From assembly GCA_023460795.1 (NCBI GenBank), contig JAEWPC010000009.1, forward strand, positions 1 to 36,802: a DNA stretch of 36,802 nucleotides. The letters are read 5' to 3'. The translations under genes and the position numbers were made by a program. The stretch comes from Bacillota bacterium (GTDB lineage: Bacteria; Bacillota; Bacilli; Paenibacillales; Paenibacillaceae). The notes beneath the pieces are model-generated. The model saw nothing but the letters and a program-made list of their open reading frames with translations, had not been told where the DNA came from and ran no database searches. Within the stretch, counting starts at the first letter, position 1. Each line of letters starts with the position of its first letter. Below are positions 1 through 7,358 of this stretch, piece after piece.

Positions 1-122
1 GTTACTCACCCGTCCGCCGCTAACCAAGATTGCAGCAAGCTGCAATCAAGATCCGCTCGACTTGCATGTATTAGGCACGCCGCCAGCGTTCGTCCTGAGC
101 CAGGATCAAACTCTCCATAAAA
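1..122 (-). rRNA. rrs: 16S ribosomal RNA, 5' end (partial)
   Basis: Read on the minus strand, the segment begins with the universal 16S 5' motif (GAGAGTTTGATCCTGGCTCA) followed by the conserved GACGAACGCTGGCGG and TACATGCAAGTCGAGCGGA blocks and variable region V1. The gene runs off the left edge of the window. The mature 5' end is placed near 122 by analogy with Bacillus. The V1 hairpin and flanks are of Paenibacillaceae type. It lies downstream of the gyrase/HD-GYP genes, as the first rRNA operon does in many Bacillales, but a carbohydrate island separates them here. Confidence 0.97.
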
Positions 123-276
123 GTAAATCTTTTATCGAAGAGCCTTTCGGCTCAATCTGTTAAAGCTGGTTTGTTCACTTAAAGTGAACGATTTTATTAC
201 CGTAAATTACGCTCGATGTTCAGTTTTCAAAGAACAAGCTGTGTTGCATTTTCATGGCCACCGTGTTAGCGGCGAC
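123..276 (-). promoter_or_regulatory. 16S rRNA leader (antitermination/processing region)
   Basis: This stretch between the rRNA promoter and the 16S 5' end has no gene. On the minus strand it carries the TGTTCTTTGAAAACTGAAC block (around 220-238) seen in Bacillus rRNA leaders. It also has a perfect inverted repeat, GTTCACTT-A-AAGTGAAC (173-189), and a GAAA-tetraloop hairpin, GAGCC-GAAA-GGCTC (140-153). The hairpins probably belong to the processing stalk. Confidence 0.7.
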
Positions 277-282
277 TCAAAT

Positions 283-311
283 AATATATCACGATGGGCG
301 AATGAATGCAA
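283..311 (-). promoter_or_regulatory. Sigma-A promoter of the rRNA operon
   Basis: On the minus strand a -35 TTGCAT (306-311) and a -10 TATATT (283-288) are separated by exactly 17 bp. Transcription would start near 276 and give a leader of about 150 nt before 16S. It sits directly after the terminator of the preceding GH2 gene, so the rRNA operon has its own start and does not depend on read-through. Confidence 0.8.
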
Positions 312-341
312 GCTTTATTCTCAACCATTTTTGAAACAGGC

Positions 342-376
342 AAGGAGCTAAGCGGACAGCCATTGCTTAGCTCCTT
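342..376 (-). terminator. Hairpin terminator after the GH2 gene
   Basis: A perfect 12-bp inverted repeat (342-353 with 365-376, arm AAGGAGCTAAGC) with an 11-nt loop lies just past the stop codon at 382. On the minus strand the arm is followed by GCCTGTTTC, so the T-tract is weak. It separates the sugar operon from the strong rRNA promoter. Confidence 0.7.
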
Positions 377-381
377 CGGCT

Positions 382-2145
382 TCATATCGAATCATTGATT
401 TCGCGAATGATATTCATAGAGACTTTCGGCTCACGGTCTTCCGTAAGCAGTCCGTTTTGCTCTTGCTGCACGTCTGTAATTTGCGTATAGCAATAGCCTA
501 CGATGTAATCCGTCTCTTTAATAGCCTCGTGTATCCCGCGCATTCGCGCGACGAAAGCTTCCTCCGAAGCTTCTTGATTGCCGTATCCCCAGCCGGAATC
601 CGTACGGAAGGCGATTCCGCCGAATTCGGTAAGCATAACAGGCTGCCCCTTGTAACCGTAACCACTGGCGAACGCGTACTTCCAATCGTTGAACGACTTC
701 TCATTGTTCACGATCTCATCCTTGATCGCATACCGCTTCAGGAATTGTTCCTTCGTCTCCACGTAGTCGTGTAGCGTTACGATATCCGTCGCCGTATGCT
801 CCCAGCCGTCATTGGCCACGACCGGCCGGTACGGGTCGAAAGCTTTCGTCAGATAGTAGATGGATTCCGCGAACTTCTGCTGCTTGGCGTCTTTGGCGAT
901 ATTTTTCAACCCCCATGACTCGTTGAACGGAACCCAAGTCACAATGCTAGGGTGATTGTATTGCTGCCGGACGATCTCCATCCATTCACTGGCGAACTTC
1001 TGGATCGCGTTATCGTTGAACTCGAACGCGGCTGCCATCTCGGACCATACAAGCAAACCTTTTACGTCACACCAGTACAGGAATCTGGCATCCTCCACCT
1101 TCATATGCTTACGAACGCCGTTATAGCCCATCGCAATGATTTTATCGATATCTTCAATGATAGCTTCCTCCGATGGAGGCGTCAGATGGCTTTCGGGCCA
1201 ATATCCTTGATCCAGAACGAGCTTCTGGTACAGCGGCCGGTTGTTCAGAAGAATCTTGTCTTTCTCGATGGAGATCTTCCTCATGCCGAAGTAAGAATAT
1301 ACACGGTCGATCTCTACGCCGTTCCTATAGAGAACGAATTCGACATCATACAAGTTCGGCTGCTCAGGCGACCAGTACGCCGTTCTCCAAGGTCCGTTCG
1401 CTTCATGCACGAGATCCGCGTCCAGCCGCATCCAAGGACGGTCGATGGCCATATTTAACTTTTTGACCTGCTGGCCTTTGAGGCTTACAATCGTCTCCAA
1501 CACAAGCTCGTTCGCTGCCAACTCTCCGTTCACTTGATATTCGAAGCTGACCGAGTCGGTGTCCAGGTTCGGCGTGATTTTGACGGAATCGATATGGACG
1601 GAATCCACGAACTCAAGCCATACGGATTGCCAGATACCCGTCGTCTGTACATAGAAGCATTCAAAGCTGTCGCATACCCATCTCTGTTTGCCGCGAGGCT
1701 GGGTGGCATCCATGCTGTCTTCCGCTTTGACGGTAAGGCTGTTCGAAGCTCCGAAGGTCAAATAAGGCGTAATATCGAATGAGAACGCGGTGTAGCCCCC
1801 TTGGTGGCAGCCTACGTACTTTCCATTGACCCAGACTTTCGCTACATAATCCACGGCCTGACAATGGAGCAGCACACGTTTGCCTTCCGCATCGACCGGA
1901 ATGTCAACGTTGCGGTTATACCAAACGTTAGGATGGTGATCCTCTTCCCCGATCCCGCTCGCCTTCGTCTCGTAGGTGAACGGTACCTGAATCTTCCGAT
2001 CGCCGCCGAAATGTTCCGGCCAGCCTTTCCGTTCTCCTTCGCCGCTGTCATCGAAGCCGAAGTTCCATTCGCCATTCAGGCTGACCCACTGCTCTCTGAC
2101 GAACTGAGGCCGCGGATAATCCTTTCGATACATCTTAGTTGCCAT
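382..2145 (-). CDS. Glycoside hydrolase family 2 enzyme (LacZ/UidA-like), copy A
   Basis: Likely intracellular glycosidase of 587 residues that would cleave the imported oligosaccharide. The order fits GH2: an N-terminal sugar-binding jelly roll (about 10-180, with YPRPQF and SLNGEW motifs), an Ig-like domain (about 185-290), then a TIM barrel. The acid/base is in NESWG (Glu409) and the nucleophile in TEFGG (Glu507). No signal peptide is visible. The start ATG has a good Shine-Dalgarno (AGAAGGGGATAAGG). It is the last gene of the permease-permease-binding protein unit, 66 nt after the binding protein, and is followed by a terminator. It is clearly paralogous to the GH2 gene at 9223-11001. The exact substrate (beta-galactoside, beta-glucuronide or other) cannot be read from the sequence. 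Confidence 0.9.
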   Translation of the reverse strand: MATKMYRKDYPRPQFVREQWVSLNGEWNFGFDDSGEGERKGWPEHFGGDRKIQVPFTYETKASGIGEEDHHPNVWYNRNVDIPVDAEGKRVLLHCQAVDYVAKVWVNGKYVGCHQGGYTAFSFDITPYLTFGASNSLTVKAEDSMDATQPRGKQRWVCDSFECFYVQTTGIWQSVWLEFVDSVHIDSVKITPNLDTDSVSFEYQVNGELAANELVLETIVSLKGQQVKKLNMAIDRPWMRLDADLVHEANGPWRTAYWSPEQPNLYDVEFVLYRNGVEIDRVYSYFGMRKISIEKDKILLNNRPLYQKLVLDQGYWPESHLTPPSEEAIIEDIDKIIAMGYNGVRKHMKVEDARFLYWCDVKGLLVWSEMAAAFEFNDNAIQKFASEWMEIVRQQYNHPSIVTWVPFNESWGLKNIAKDAKQQKFAESIYYLTKAFDPYRPVVANDGWEHTATDIVTLHDYVETKEQFLKRYAIKDEIVNNEKSFNDWKYAFASGYGYKGQPVMLTEFGGIAFRTDSGWGYGNQEASEEAFVARMRGIHEAIKETDYIVGYCYTQITDVQQEQNGLLTEDREPKVSMNIIREINDSI

Positions 2146-2172
2146 AAATCCTTATCCCCTTCTGCGGACTAA

Positions 2173-2195
2173 ACCCTGCCAGCAAGCTGCAGGGT
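2173..2195 (-). terminator. Intercistronic hairpin between binding protein and GH2 gene
   Basis: A 7-bp inverted repeat (ACCCTGC 2173-2179 / GCAGGGT 2189-2195) with a 9-nt loop lies in the 66-nt gap. On the minus strand it is followed by TTTAG, too short a T-run for strong termination. Such hairpins after solute-binding protein genes often stabilise the upstream mRNA or cause partial termination; that role here is inferred. Confidence 0.45.
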
Positions 2196-2211
2196 CTAGA
2201 ACCGAGATGAT

Positions 2212-3666
2212 CTATTCGTTCTTAATTCCAGCATCCCCGATGACTTGTCTGAACGACTTATCCATGATATCAAGTGCGGCTTGCGGTTCCATGTCTCCAC
2301 GAAGCACCGATTGCACCGCTTGCTCCATGATATCGTTCAGTTGCGGGGAGACGTACGGTACATCGGGGTCCGCCATAATACGGCCCTTCGTCAACGAATC
2401 CAGCAACGTTTGATACATCGGGAACTCCTTCTGCAATTCCGGTCTCATATAGTTGGAAGTCCGGGTAGGGTCCATTTTGTTCTGAACTTTAAGCACTTCC
2501 AGATCCTTCGACGTGACGTATTCCATGAACTTATACGTAAGCTCCGGTTCCGACGTCGAGCTTGTCATGGCGATCGACCAGCCGCCCATCGTCGGCGCGC
2601 CGCCCGGCGTAACCGTATAACCGACTTTGCCTTTTACTTTGGAGTTATCCGCTTCCGCCGTCTGGATGAGTCCCGGCCATTGTTCCATCATGGCGACTTC
2701 CCCGTTCGCGAAGAGCGTATTGGCTTCGTCCCAAGCGAGCGTAAGAAGCTCTTTCGGCGCGTATTGGGTCAAATCTTTGGCGAATTGAAGCGCCTTGAGG
2801 CCCGCTTCGTTGTTGAACGCAGGATTGAAGTCCTTATCTACGTCCTTGGCGCCGTATGCGGCCAGACGGTTCGTCCAGATCCAACGGCTTGCGGTATTGT
2901 CCGCCATTGTGCTGTAGCCGTAGGTAACCGGAGAATCTGAGTTCAAGCTCTTAGTGAAGAACGCAGCAGCTTCAGCCATTTCCTCCGGCGTCTGAGGCAC
3001 TTTCAGTTCTTTGCCTGTCTTAGCTTTGAAGCTTTCCTGGATAGCCGGATCTTCGAACAGGTCTTTGCGGTAGAAGAAAATTTGAACGTCCGGTTTATAA
3101 GGAAGTGCAACGAGCTTGGATTTGTAATTGCCATAGATGTCGAGAAGGCTCGGGATAAAATCGTTCAGGTCGAGATTCGGACTTACGAGCTCTTTGTTGT
3201 CGATATACGGCTTCAAGTCTTGAACAAGCCCGCCCTCGGCGTATCCGTGAATCAAAGCGACGGGCATGACGATCGAATCGAACGAATGGTTCGTTTGCAG
3301 ATCGAGCTGGATTTTCTCCATGTAGGACTGCGCGGGGAAGCTTTGCACTTCGACCTTGGCGCCGGATACTTGCTCGAAATAGACGGCTGCCTCCTTAAGC
3401 GCCTTCTCCGTGTCTCCCGCCATCGTAGCGACGGTAATTTTCTCGCCGGCGTATTGGCCTTTCAGTGTGCCGCCTGCATCCATATCCTGCAGCTGAATGC
3501 CGTAGACTTTCGGACCTTCCACCTTGACCGGAGTTGGAGCGGAGCTTCCCGCGCTCGAAGGAGCAGAAGCGTTGCCGTTATTGTTATTGCTGGAACAGCC
3601 TGCAAGCAGCAGGGCGGCAGCCAAGGCTACACCGGAAGCCGCGCGAACGTTTCTAGAAAATTTCAT
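2212..3666 (-). CDS. ABC transporter sugar-binding lipoprotein (family 1)
   Basis: A 484-residue extracellular solute-binding protein. The N-terminus has a positively charged start, a hydrophobic core and a lipobox LLAGC with the lipidated Cys at residue 24. An Asn/Ser/Pro-rich linker follows, typical of Gram-positive lipoproteins. The mature part has family-1 features (a segment like FDSIVMPVALIHGYAEGG and the later TMGGWSIAM block). It would capture an oligosaccharide outside the membrane and pass it to the two permeases encoded upstream. The start has a strong site (AAGGGGGATTCC). It lies third in the unit, 122 nt after the second permease, whereas binding protein genes are often first. 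The ligand is unknown. Confidence 0.9.
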   Translation of the reverse strand: MKFSRNVRAASGVALAAALLLAGCSSNNNNGNASAPSSAGSSAPTPVKVEGPKVYGIQLQDMDAGGTLKGQYAGEKITVATMAGDTEKALKEAAVYFEQVSGAKVEVQSFPAQSYMEKIQLDLQTNHSFDSIVMPVALIHGYAEGGLVQDLKPYIDNKELVSPNLDLNDFIPSLLDIYGNYKSKLVALPYKPDVQIFFYRKDLFEDPAIQESFKAKTGKELKVPQTPEEMAEAAAFFTKSLNSDSPVTYGYSTMADNTASRWIWTNRLAAYGAKDVDKDFNPAFNNEAGLKALQFAKDLTQYAPKELLTLAWDEANTLFANGEVAMMEQWPGLIQTAEADNSKVKGKVGYTVTPGGAPTMGGWSIAMTSSTSEPELTYKFMEYVTSKDLEVLKVQNKMDPTRTSNYMRPELQKEFPMYQTLLDSLTKGRIMADPDVPYVSPQLNDIMEQAVQSVLRGDMEPQAALDIMDKSFRQVIGDAGIKNE

Positions 3667-3754
3667 CGTTGGAATCCCCCTTATAGTTCGTTAACTTTCA
3701 ATTGAAGCACCTTGCGGCGTTGCATTGAAACGCGAATCCGAATCGAAACCTTCC

Positions 3755-3766
3755 GGCCACCTCCTT
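3755..3766 (-). other. Orphan Shine-Dalgarno sequence without a start codon
   Basis: AAGGAGGTGGCC on the minus strand is the same 12 bases that precede the start of the second permease (around 4625). Here no start codon stands at a useful distance. The next ATG (in TTTCAATGCAACG) lies about 25 nt on and opens only a 14-codon frame. It may be a remnant of a lost gene start, a duplicated ribosome site, or chance. Confidence 0.4.
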
Positions 3767-3788
3767 CCGATGCGCTCACGCAGATTCG

Positions 3789-4619
3789 TCATCCTTTTAC
3801 CGCCCCCGCGGTGAAGCCGTCCACGATATACTTCTGAGTCGTAAGGGACAGCACGATCGCTGGTAACATCGCTACCGTTCCCGCCGCGGCGATCGCCCCG
3901 AGCGGCGTATCCTTGTTAACTTGGATCAGGCTGCTTATCGCGAGCGGCATCAGCTTCTTATCATCGGAGAACGTGAGGATCAGCGACAACGAAAATTCGT
4001 TCCAAGCCCCCATGAACACGAGAATGGAAGTGACGGCGATTCCCGGCACGACGAGAGGCAGGGCGATCCGGAGGAACACGCCGTACTCCGAACAGCCGTC
4101 GATCCGAGCAGATTCGAATATCTCGCCGGGCATTTCGTTGAAGAAGCCCATAAACAAGTAGATTGCCAGCGGAATGGCCGCCGTGACGTTCACGATGACA
4201 AGTCCGGATAACGAGTTTAGCAGCCCGGCTTTCTGGAACATGAGATAGTAAGGGATGATAAGCAGCAGACCTGGGATCATCCGCACGACGATCGTCGTAT
4301 AGATCCACAGATTTCTTCCCGGAAAACGGAATCGGGAGAAGCCGTATGCGCCGAGAACCGTTACGGCGATTGTCAATATCGTCGTCGCGGAAGCGACCGT
4401 CAAGCTGTTCAGGAACACTTGGGCAATCTGGTTCTCCTTGAATACTTCGACGTAATGCGACCAGGTAAACTTCGTCGGAATCCAATCCGGCGGCAGCTTG
4501 ATGATCGAATCCTTCGTCTTCAGCGAGGTCGCCAGCGTCCAGTATATCGGGAACAGGAAATAGAGAGAAAAGAAGGCCAAGAGAACCGTTACGATCGTCT
4601 GTTCCGTTCTTCTGTTCAT
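3789..4619 (-). CDS. Sugar ABC transporter permease, MalG/CUT1 type
   Basis: Inner-membrane permease subunit of about 276 residues with six predicted membrane segments, starting with LLAFFSLYFLFPIYWTLATS. The EAA loop that contacts the ATPase is visible as ESARIDGCSEYGVFLRIALP. A longer frame opens at 4676, but the ATG at 4619 is preceded by a near-perfect site (AAAGGAGGTGG) and begins the family-like MNRRTEQ, so I chose it. It follows the first permease by 16 nt and pairs with it to form the channel. No ABC ATPase is encoded nearby, so a shared MsmX-like ATPase is probable (family knowledge). Confidence 0.9.
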   Translation of the reverse strand: MNRRTEQTIVTVLLAFFSLYFLFPIYWTLATSLKTKDSIIKLPPDWIPTKFTWSHYVEVFKENQIAQVFLNSLTVASATTILTIAVTVLGAYGFSRFRFPGRNLWIYTTIVVRMIPGLLLIIPYYLMFQKAGLLNSLSGLVIVNVTAAIPLAIYLFMGFFNEMPGEIFESARIDGCSEYGVFLRIALPLVVPGIAVTSILVFMGAWNEFSLSLILTFSDDKKLMPLAISSLIQVNKDTPLGAIAAAGTVAMLPAIVLSLTTQKYIVDGFTAGAVKG

Positions 4620-4635
4620 TACGGCCACCTCCTTT

Positions 4636-5547
4636 CTATTTCGAATCCGGCTTGCGTTGCAAGAACAGGAACGCAATCAGCGAGAATGCAACGATGAACA
4701 GGAAGTAGAGAATGGAACCGGCCGAGCCGGCACCAATATCTGCGTATCGGAAAGCCGTCTTGTAGGTAATCGTCGCCAACGTCTCGGTTGTTCCGCTCGG
4801 CGCTCCGTTCGTCAACGCTACGACGCTGTCGAACACCCGCAGGGCATCCATGATGCGAATCGATACGACCAGGGCGATGAAGTTGCGGATCGTAGGCAGT
4901 GTGATCCGGAAGAACGTTCCGACCGTTCCTGCTCCATCAATGGAAGCCGCCTCGGACATCTCTTTCGGTACCGTCTTCAGCGCGGCCAGCAGGATGAGCA
5001 TGCAGAAAGGTGTCGCGGTCCAGACGTCAACTAAGATAATCGATAACTTGGCCGGAAGCGTCTCCCCGCTCCAACTCACCTTCTCCAAGCCGATTGCGGT
5101 CAATACGTAGTTAATCGGTCCATACATCACCTGGAATAGCAGCGACCAGATCTTAGCGGATACGACAGGCGCCAGCATGAGCGGCATAATGAACAGACTT
5201 TTGAATATCGCCGTCCTGTTGCCGAATGCCCGGCTGTTCAACACGAGGGCCATGATCATTCCGAGCGTTACCTGCACGGCCACCGCGATCAAGGCGAAGA
5301 CGAACGTCCACTGCATCGCGGCTAGGAAACTTTCGTCGCCCAGCATCTTCCGGTAGTTATCCAATCCGGTGAAGCGGATGCTGGATGCCGGCAAGGTCAG
5401 CTTATAATGAAGCATGCTCAAATAGATGGAATAACCGAACGGAAAAACCATCAGACCTACGATAAACAACAGGGTCGGAGCGGTAAACACAAAGGGCGCC
5501 CATCGTTCCAGCCTCGTGCTGCCGGTGTGGCGGTCTGCTCGTATCAT
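4636..5547 (-). CDS. Sugar ABC transporter permease, MalF/UgpA type
   Basis: First gene of the transport unit: a membrane permease of about 303 residues with a first membrane segment around FVFTAPTLLFIVGLMVFPFG and an EAA loop EAASIDGAGTVGTFFRITLP. The frame is open to an ATG at 5571. The ATG at 5547 is better placed behind AAGAAGGACGG, so that start is preferred; the true N-terminus stays uncertain by eight residues. It probably pairs with the downstream permease and the lipoprotein to import an oligosaccharide. I saw no convincing sigma-A promoter in the gap upstream (5548-5673). This fits control by the neighbouring AraC-type regulator, but that is inference. Confidence 0.9.
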   Translation of the reverse strand: MIRADRHTGSTRLERWAPFVFTAPTLLFIVGLMVFPFGYSIYLSMLHYKLTLPASSIRFTGLDNYRKMLGDESFLAAMQWTFVFALIAVAVQVTLGMIMALVLNSRAFGNRTAIFKSLFIMPLMLAPVVSAKIWSLLFQVMYGPINYVLTAIGLEKVSWSGETLPAKLSIILVDVWTATPFCMLILLAALKTVPKEMSEAASIDGAGTVGTFFRITLPTIRNFIALVVSIRIMDALRVFDSVVALTNGAPSGTTETLATITYKTAFRYADIGAGSAGSILYFLFIVAFSLIAFLFLQRKPDSK

Positions 5548-5673
5548 GGGATCCGTCCTTCTTTCTGCCATGCGGCTTTCGTTTCTTCTCCCATCTTAGC
5601 ACCGCGCGGCCGACGCCTTAATCCGACGCAATTGCCGAATTAGGTGTAACTTTTTGCTCGAATACGGTACAAC

Positions 5674-5717
5674 AAAAATCCCTTGGCGGCAGACAAAGGT
5701 CTGCATCAACCAAGGGA
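5674..5717 (-). terminator. Rho-independent terminator after the response regulator gene
   Basis: On the minus strand, TCCCTTGG ... GCAGAC-CTTT-GTCTGC ... CCAAGGGA forms a two-part hairpin followed directly by TTTTTG. It lies 12 nt beyond the response regulator stop and separates the sensor/regulator unit from the permease unit. Confidence 0.88.
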
Positions 5718-5728
5718 AGAGGCGTCTC

Positions 5729-7351
5729 TTATTTGGGTTCCAACTCGTTTCGGCCATTCCGGTATTCGGTCGGTGTTACGCCGACATGCTTCTTGAATAC
5801 TTTGAAAAAATATTTCGTCTCCTTGAATCCGACGAGATATGCGATATCCTGTACCGGCATGGAGGAATTACGCAAATACTCCTTGGCCTTCTCCATCTTC
5901 AGAGATGTCAGGTAGACATGGAAATTCACTTGAAACTCCTGCTTGAACAACCGGCAAATCTGGTATACGTTCATTCCGAATCGGGCCGAGAGGTGGGCGA
6001 GTGTCACGTCCTCCGACGTGAACTCCTTCGTCACGTAATCCTTCAAGTCATGAATCAGCGTCTTCGCATCCGTATACACCGGCGCGCCTTGCCGGAAGCG
6101 TTCGCGAAGCTCGCGCATGATCCACTGCAACCATTCGTCCGGCTCATCCAGCGCTCTTACCGCTAGCTTGTCGAACGTATGCCGGTTATCCGGAGTGCCG
6201 GCGGCTACCGCATGCCTGCCCGCCCGTTCGGCCAATTCCCACATCCGTTCGACGGCTTCGTACATGCGGCCGCGTGTTGTCGATGCCACCTCGGGCGAAC
6301 GGAACAGCGCATCCAACATGATGGCGGCTTTCTCCGTATCCCGCTGTTTGCAGATGGAGATGAACAACTCCTCGAACTCCGCAGTTAGCAGCGGCGGCAT
6401 ACTCGTTGGCCCTGCGCCTTCGCTTCTCCCAACCAGCCGGTTGCCGTCCGCGAACTTCGTCCGTTCCGCGGCGAGACAAGCTTCCGAATACGAACCGGCA
6501 ATCCCCTTCCAGCCTTCGTGAATGCCGCCAACGCCGAGGCTGACTCGGAAACGCCCGAATTTGCCGAAATTGGTGATGATCACCGAGCATTGCTGCTCGA
6601 ACTCGGCCATGGCGGACGAACTTTTCTCCTCCGCGAAGCCTCGGATCAACGTAATCTGCTTCCTCAAGCCGAGCTGCCGGAATATGACCGTCTCGTTCGC
6701 CACGGTCTCCTCGCAAATGTTGATCGCCGTAAACAGCAGCGCTTCCTCATCCCCCGCGTAGACGTCCCTGGCCAAGCGCCGGAAATTATCGATGCGAAGT
6801 ACGGCGACCGCGTACGCATCATAAGCGATCATCTTCAAATATGGATCCGGAGCCGATTCCCTCAGCGGAGACAGATCCCCTTCCACGAGCCGGCACAGAA
6901 GCGCCGCGTGCAGCACGTTCTCGCTCTTCTGAATTCGGGATTCGGTTTCGATCACTTTCCGCTTATCCGACTGGTCCTCTTCAATCCTCCGGACGGCTTG
7001 CTCTACGACGCGGACAAGCTCGTCTTCGTCGACCGGCTTGAGCAAATAATCGAACAACCCGAGCTGAAGCGATTGGCGGAAGTACTCATAGTCCTTATAT
7101 CCGCTTACGATCACGATCTTAGTATCCGGAAGCAGCTTTGCTGCTCGCTCGGCGAATTCGAGTCCGTCCATGCCTGGCATCCGGATATCCGCGAAGATGA
7201 GGTGCGGATGATGCCGCTGTGCCAGAATGAGACCTTCCTCCCCATCCTTCGCTTCCGCTGCGATCGTAAGACCGAACGATGCCCAATCGATCGTTCTTTT
7301 GAACCCTTCCCGGATTAAAGCTTCGTCTTCCACAATCAGCACTCGATACAT
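5729..7351 (-). CDS. Response regulator, YesN-like, with AraC-type DNA-binding domain
   Basis: Cytoplasmic transcription regulator of about 540 residues. It has an N-terminal receiver (VLIVEDE start, phosphoacceptor Asp55 in FADIRMPGMDG, conserved Lys105 in YLLKPVDE), a long middle region, and a C-terminal AraC/XylS double helix-turn-helix (LAHLSARFGMNVYQICRLFK, then the VQDIAYLVGFKETKYFFKVFKK motif). The ATG at 7351 has a strong site (AGGGAGGTGA), while an ATG at 7384 would overlap the kinase, so I chose 7351. It follows the sensor kinase by 7 nt and is probably its partner. By analogy with YesMN systems it should activate the adjacent transporter unit. Confidence 0.93.
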   Translation of the reverse strand: MYRVLIVEDEALIREGFKRTIDWASFGLTIAAEAKDGEEGLILAQRHHPHLIFADIRMPGMDGLEFAERAAKLLPDTKIVIVSGYKDYEYFRQSLQLGLFDYLLKPVDEDELVRVVEQAVRRIEEDQSDKRKVIETESRIQKSENVLHAALLCRLVEGDLSPLRESAPDPYLKMIAYDAYAVAVLRIDNFRRLARDVYAGDEEALLFTAINICEETVANETVIFRQLGLRKQITLIRGFAEEKSSSAMAEFEQQCSVIITNFGKFGRFRVSLGVGGIHEGWKGIAGSYSEACLAAERTKFADGNRLVGRSEGAGPTSMPPLLTAEFEELFISICKQRDTEKAAIMLDALFRSPEVASTTRGRMYEAVERMWELAERAGRHAVAAGTPDNRHTFDKLAVRALDEPDEWLQWIMRELRERFRQGAPVYTDAKTLIHDLKDYVTKEFTSEDVTLAHLSARFGMNVYQICRLFKQEFQVNFHVYLTSLKMEKAKEYLRNSSMPVQDIAYLVGFKETKYFFKVFKKHVGVTPTEYRNGRNELEPK

Positions 7352-7358
7352 CTGTCCG

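Noticed and set aside
3720..3740. cre-like catabolite repression site (TGAAACGCGAATCC)
   Set aside because: The central CG is out of place and the right half does not match; no better cre site was seen near either sugar unit.
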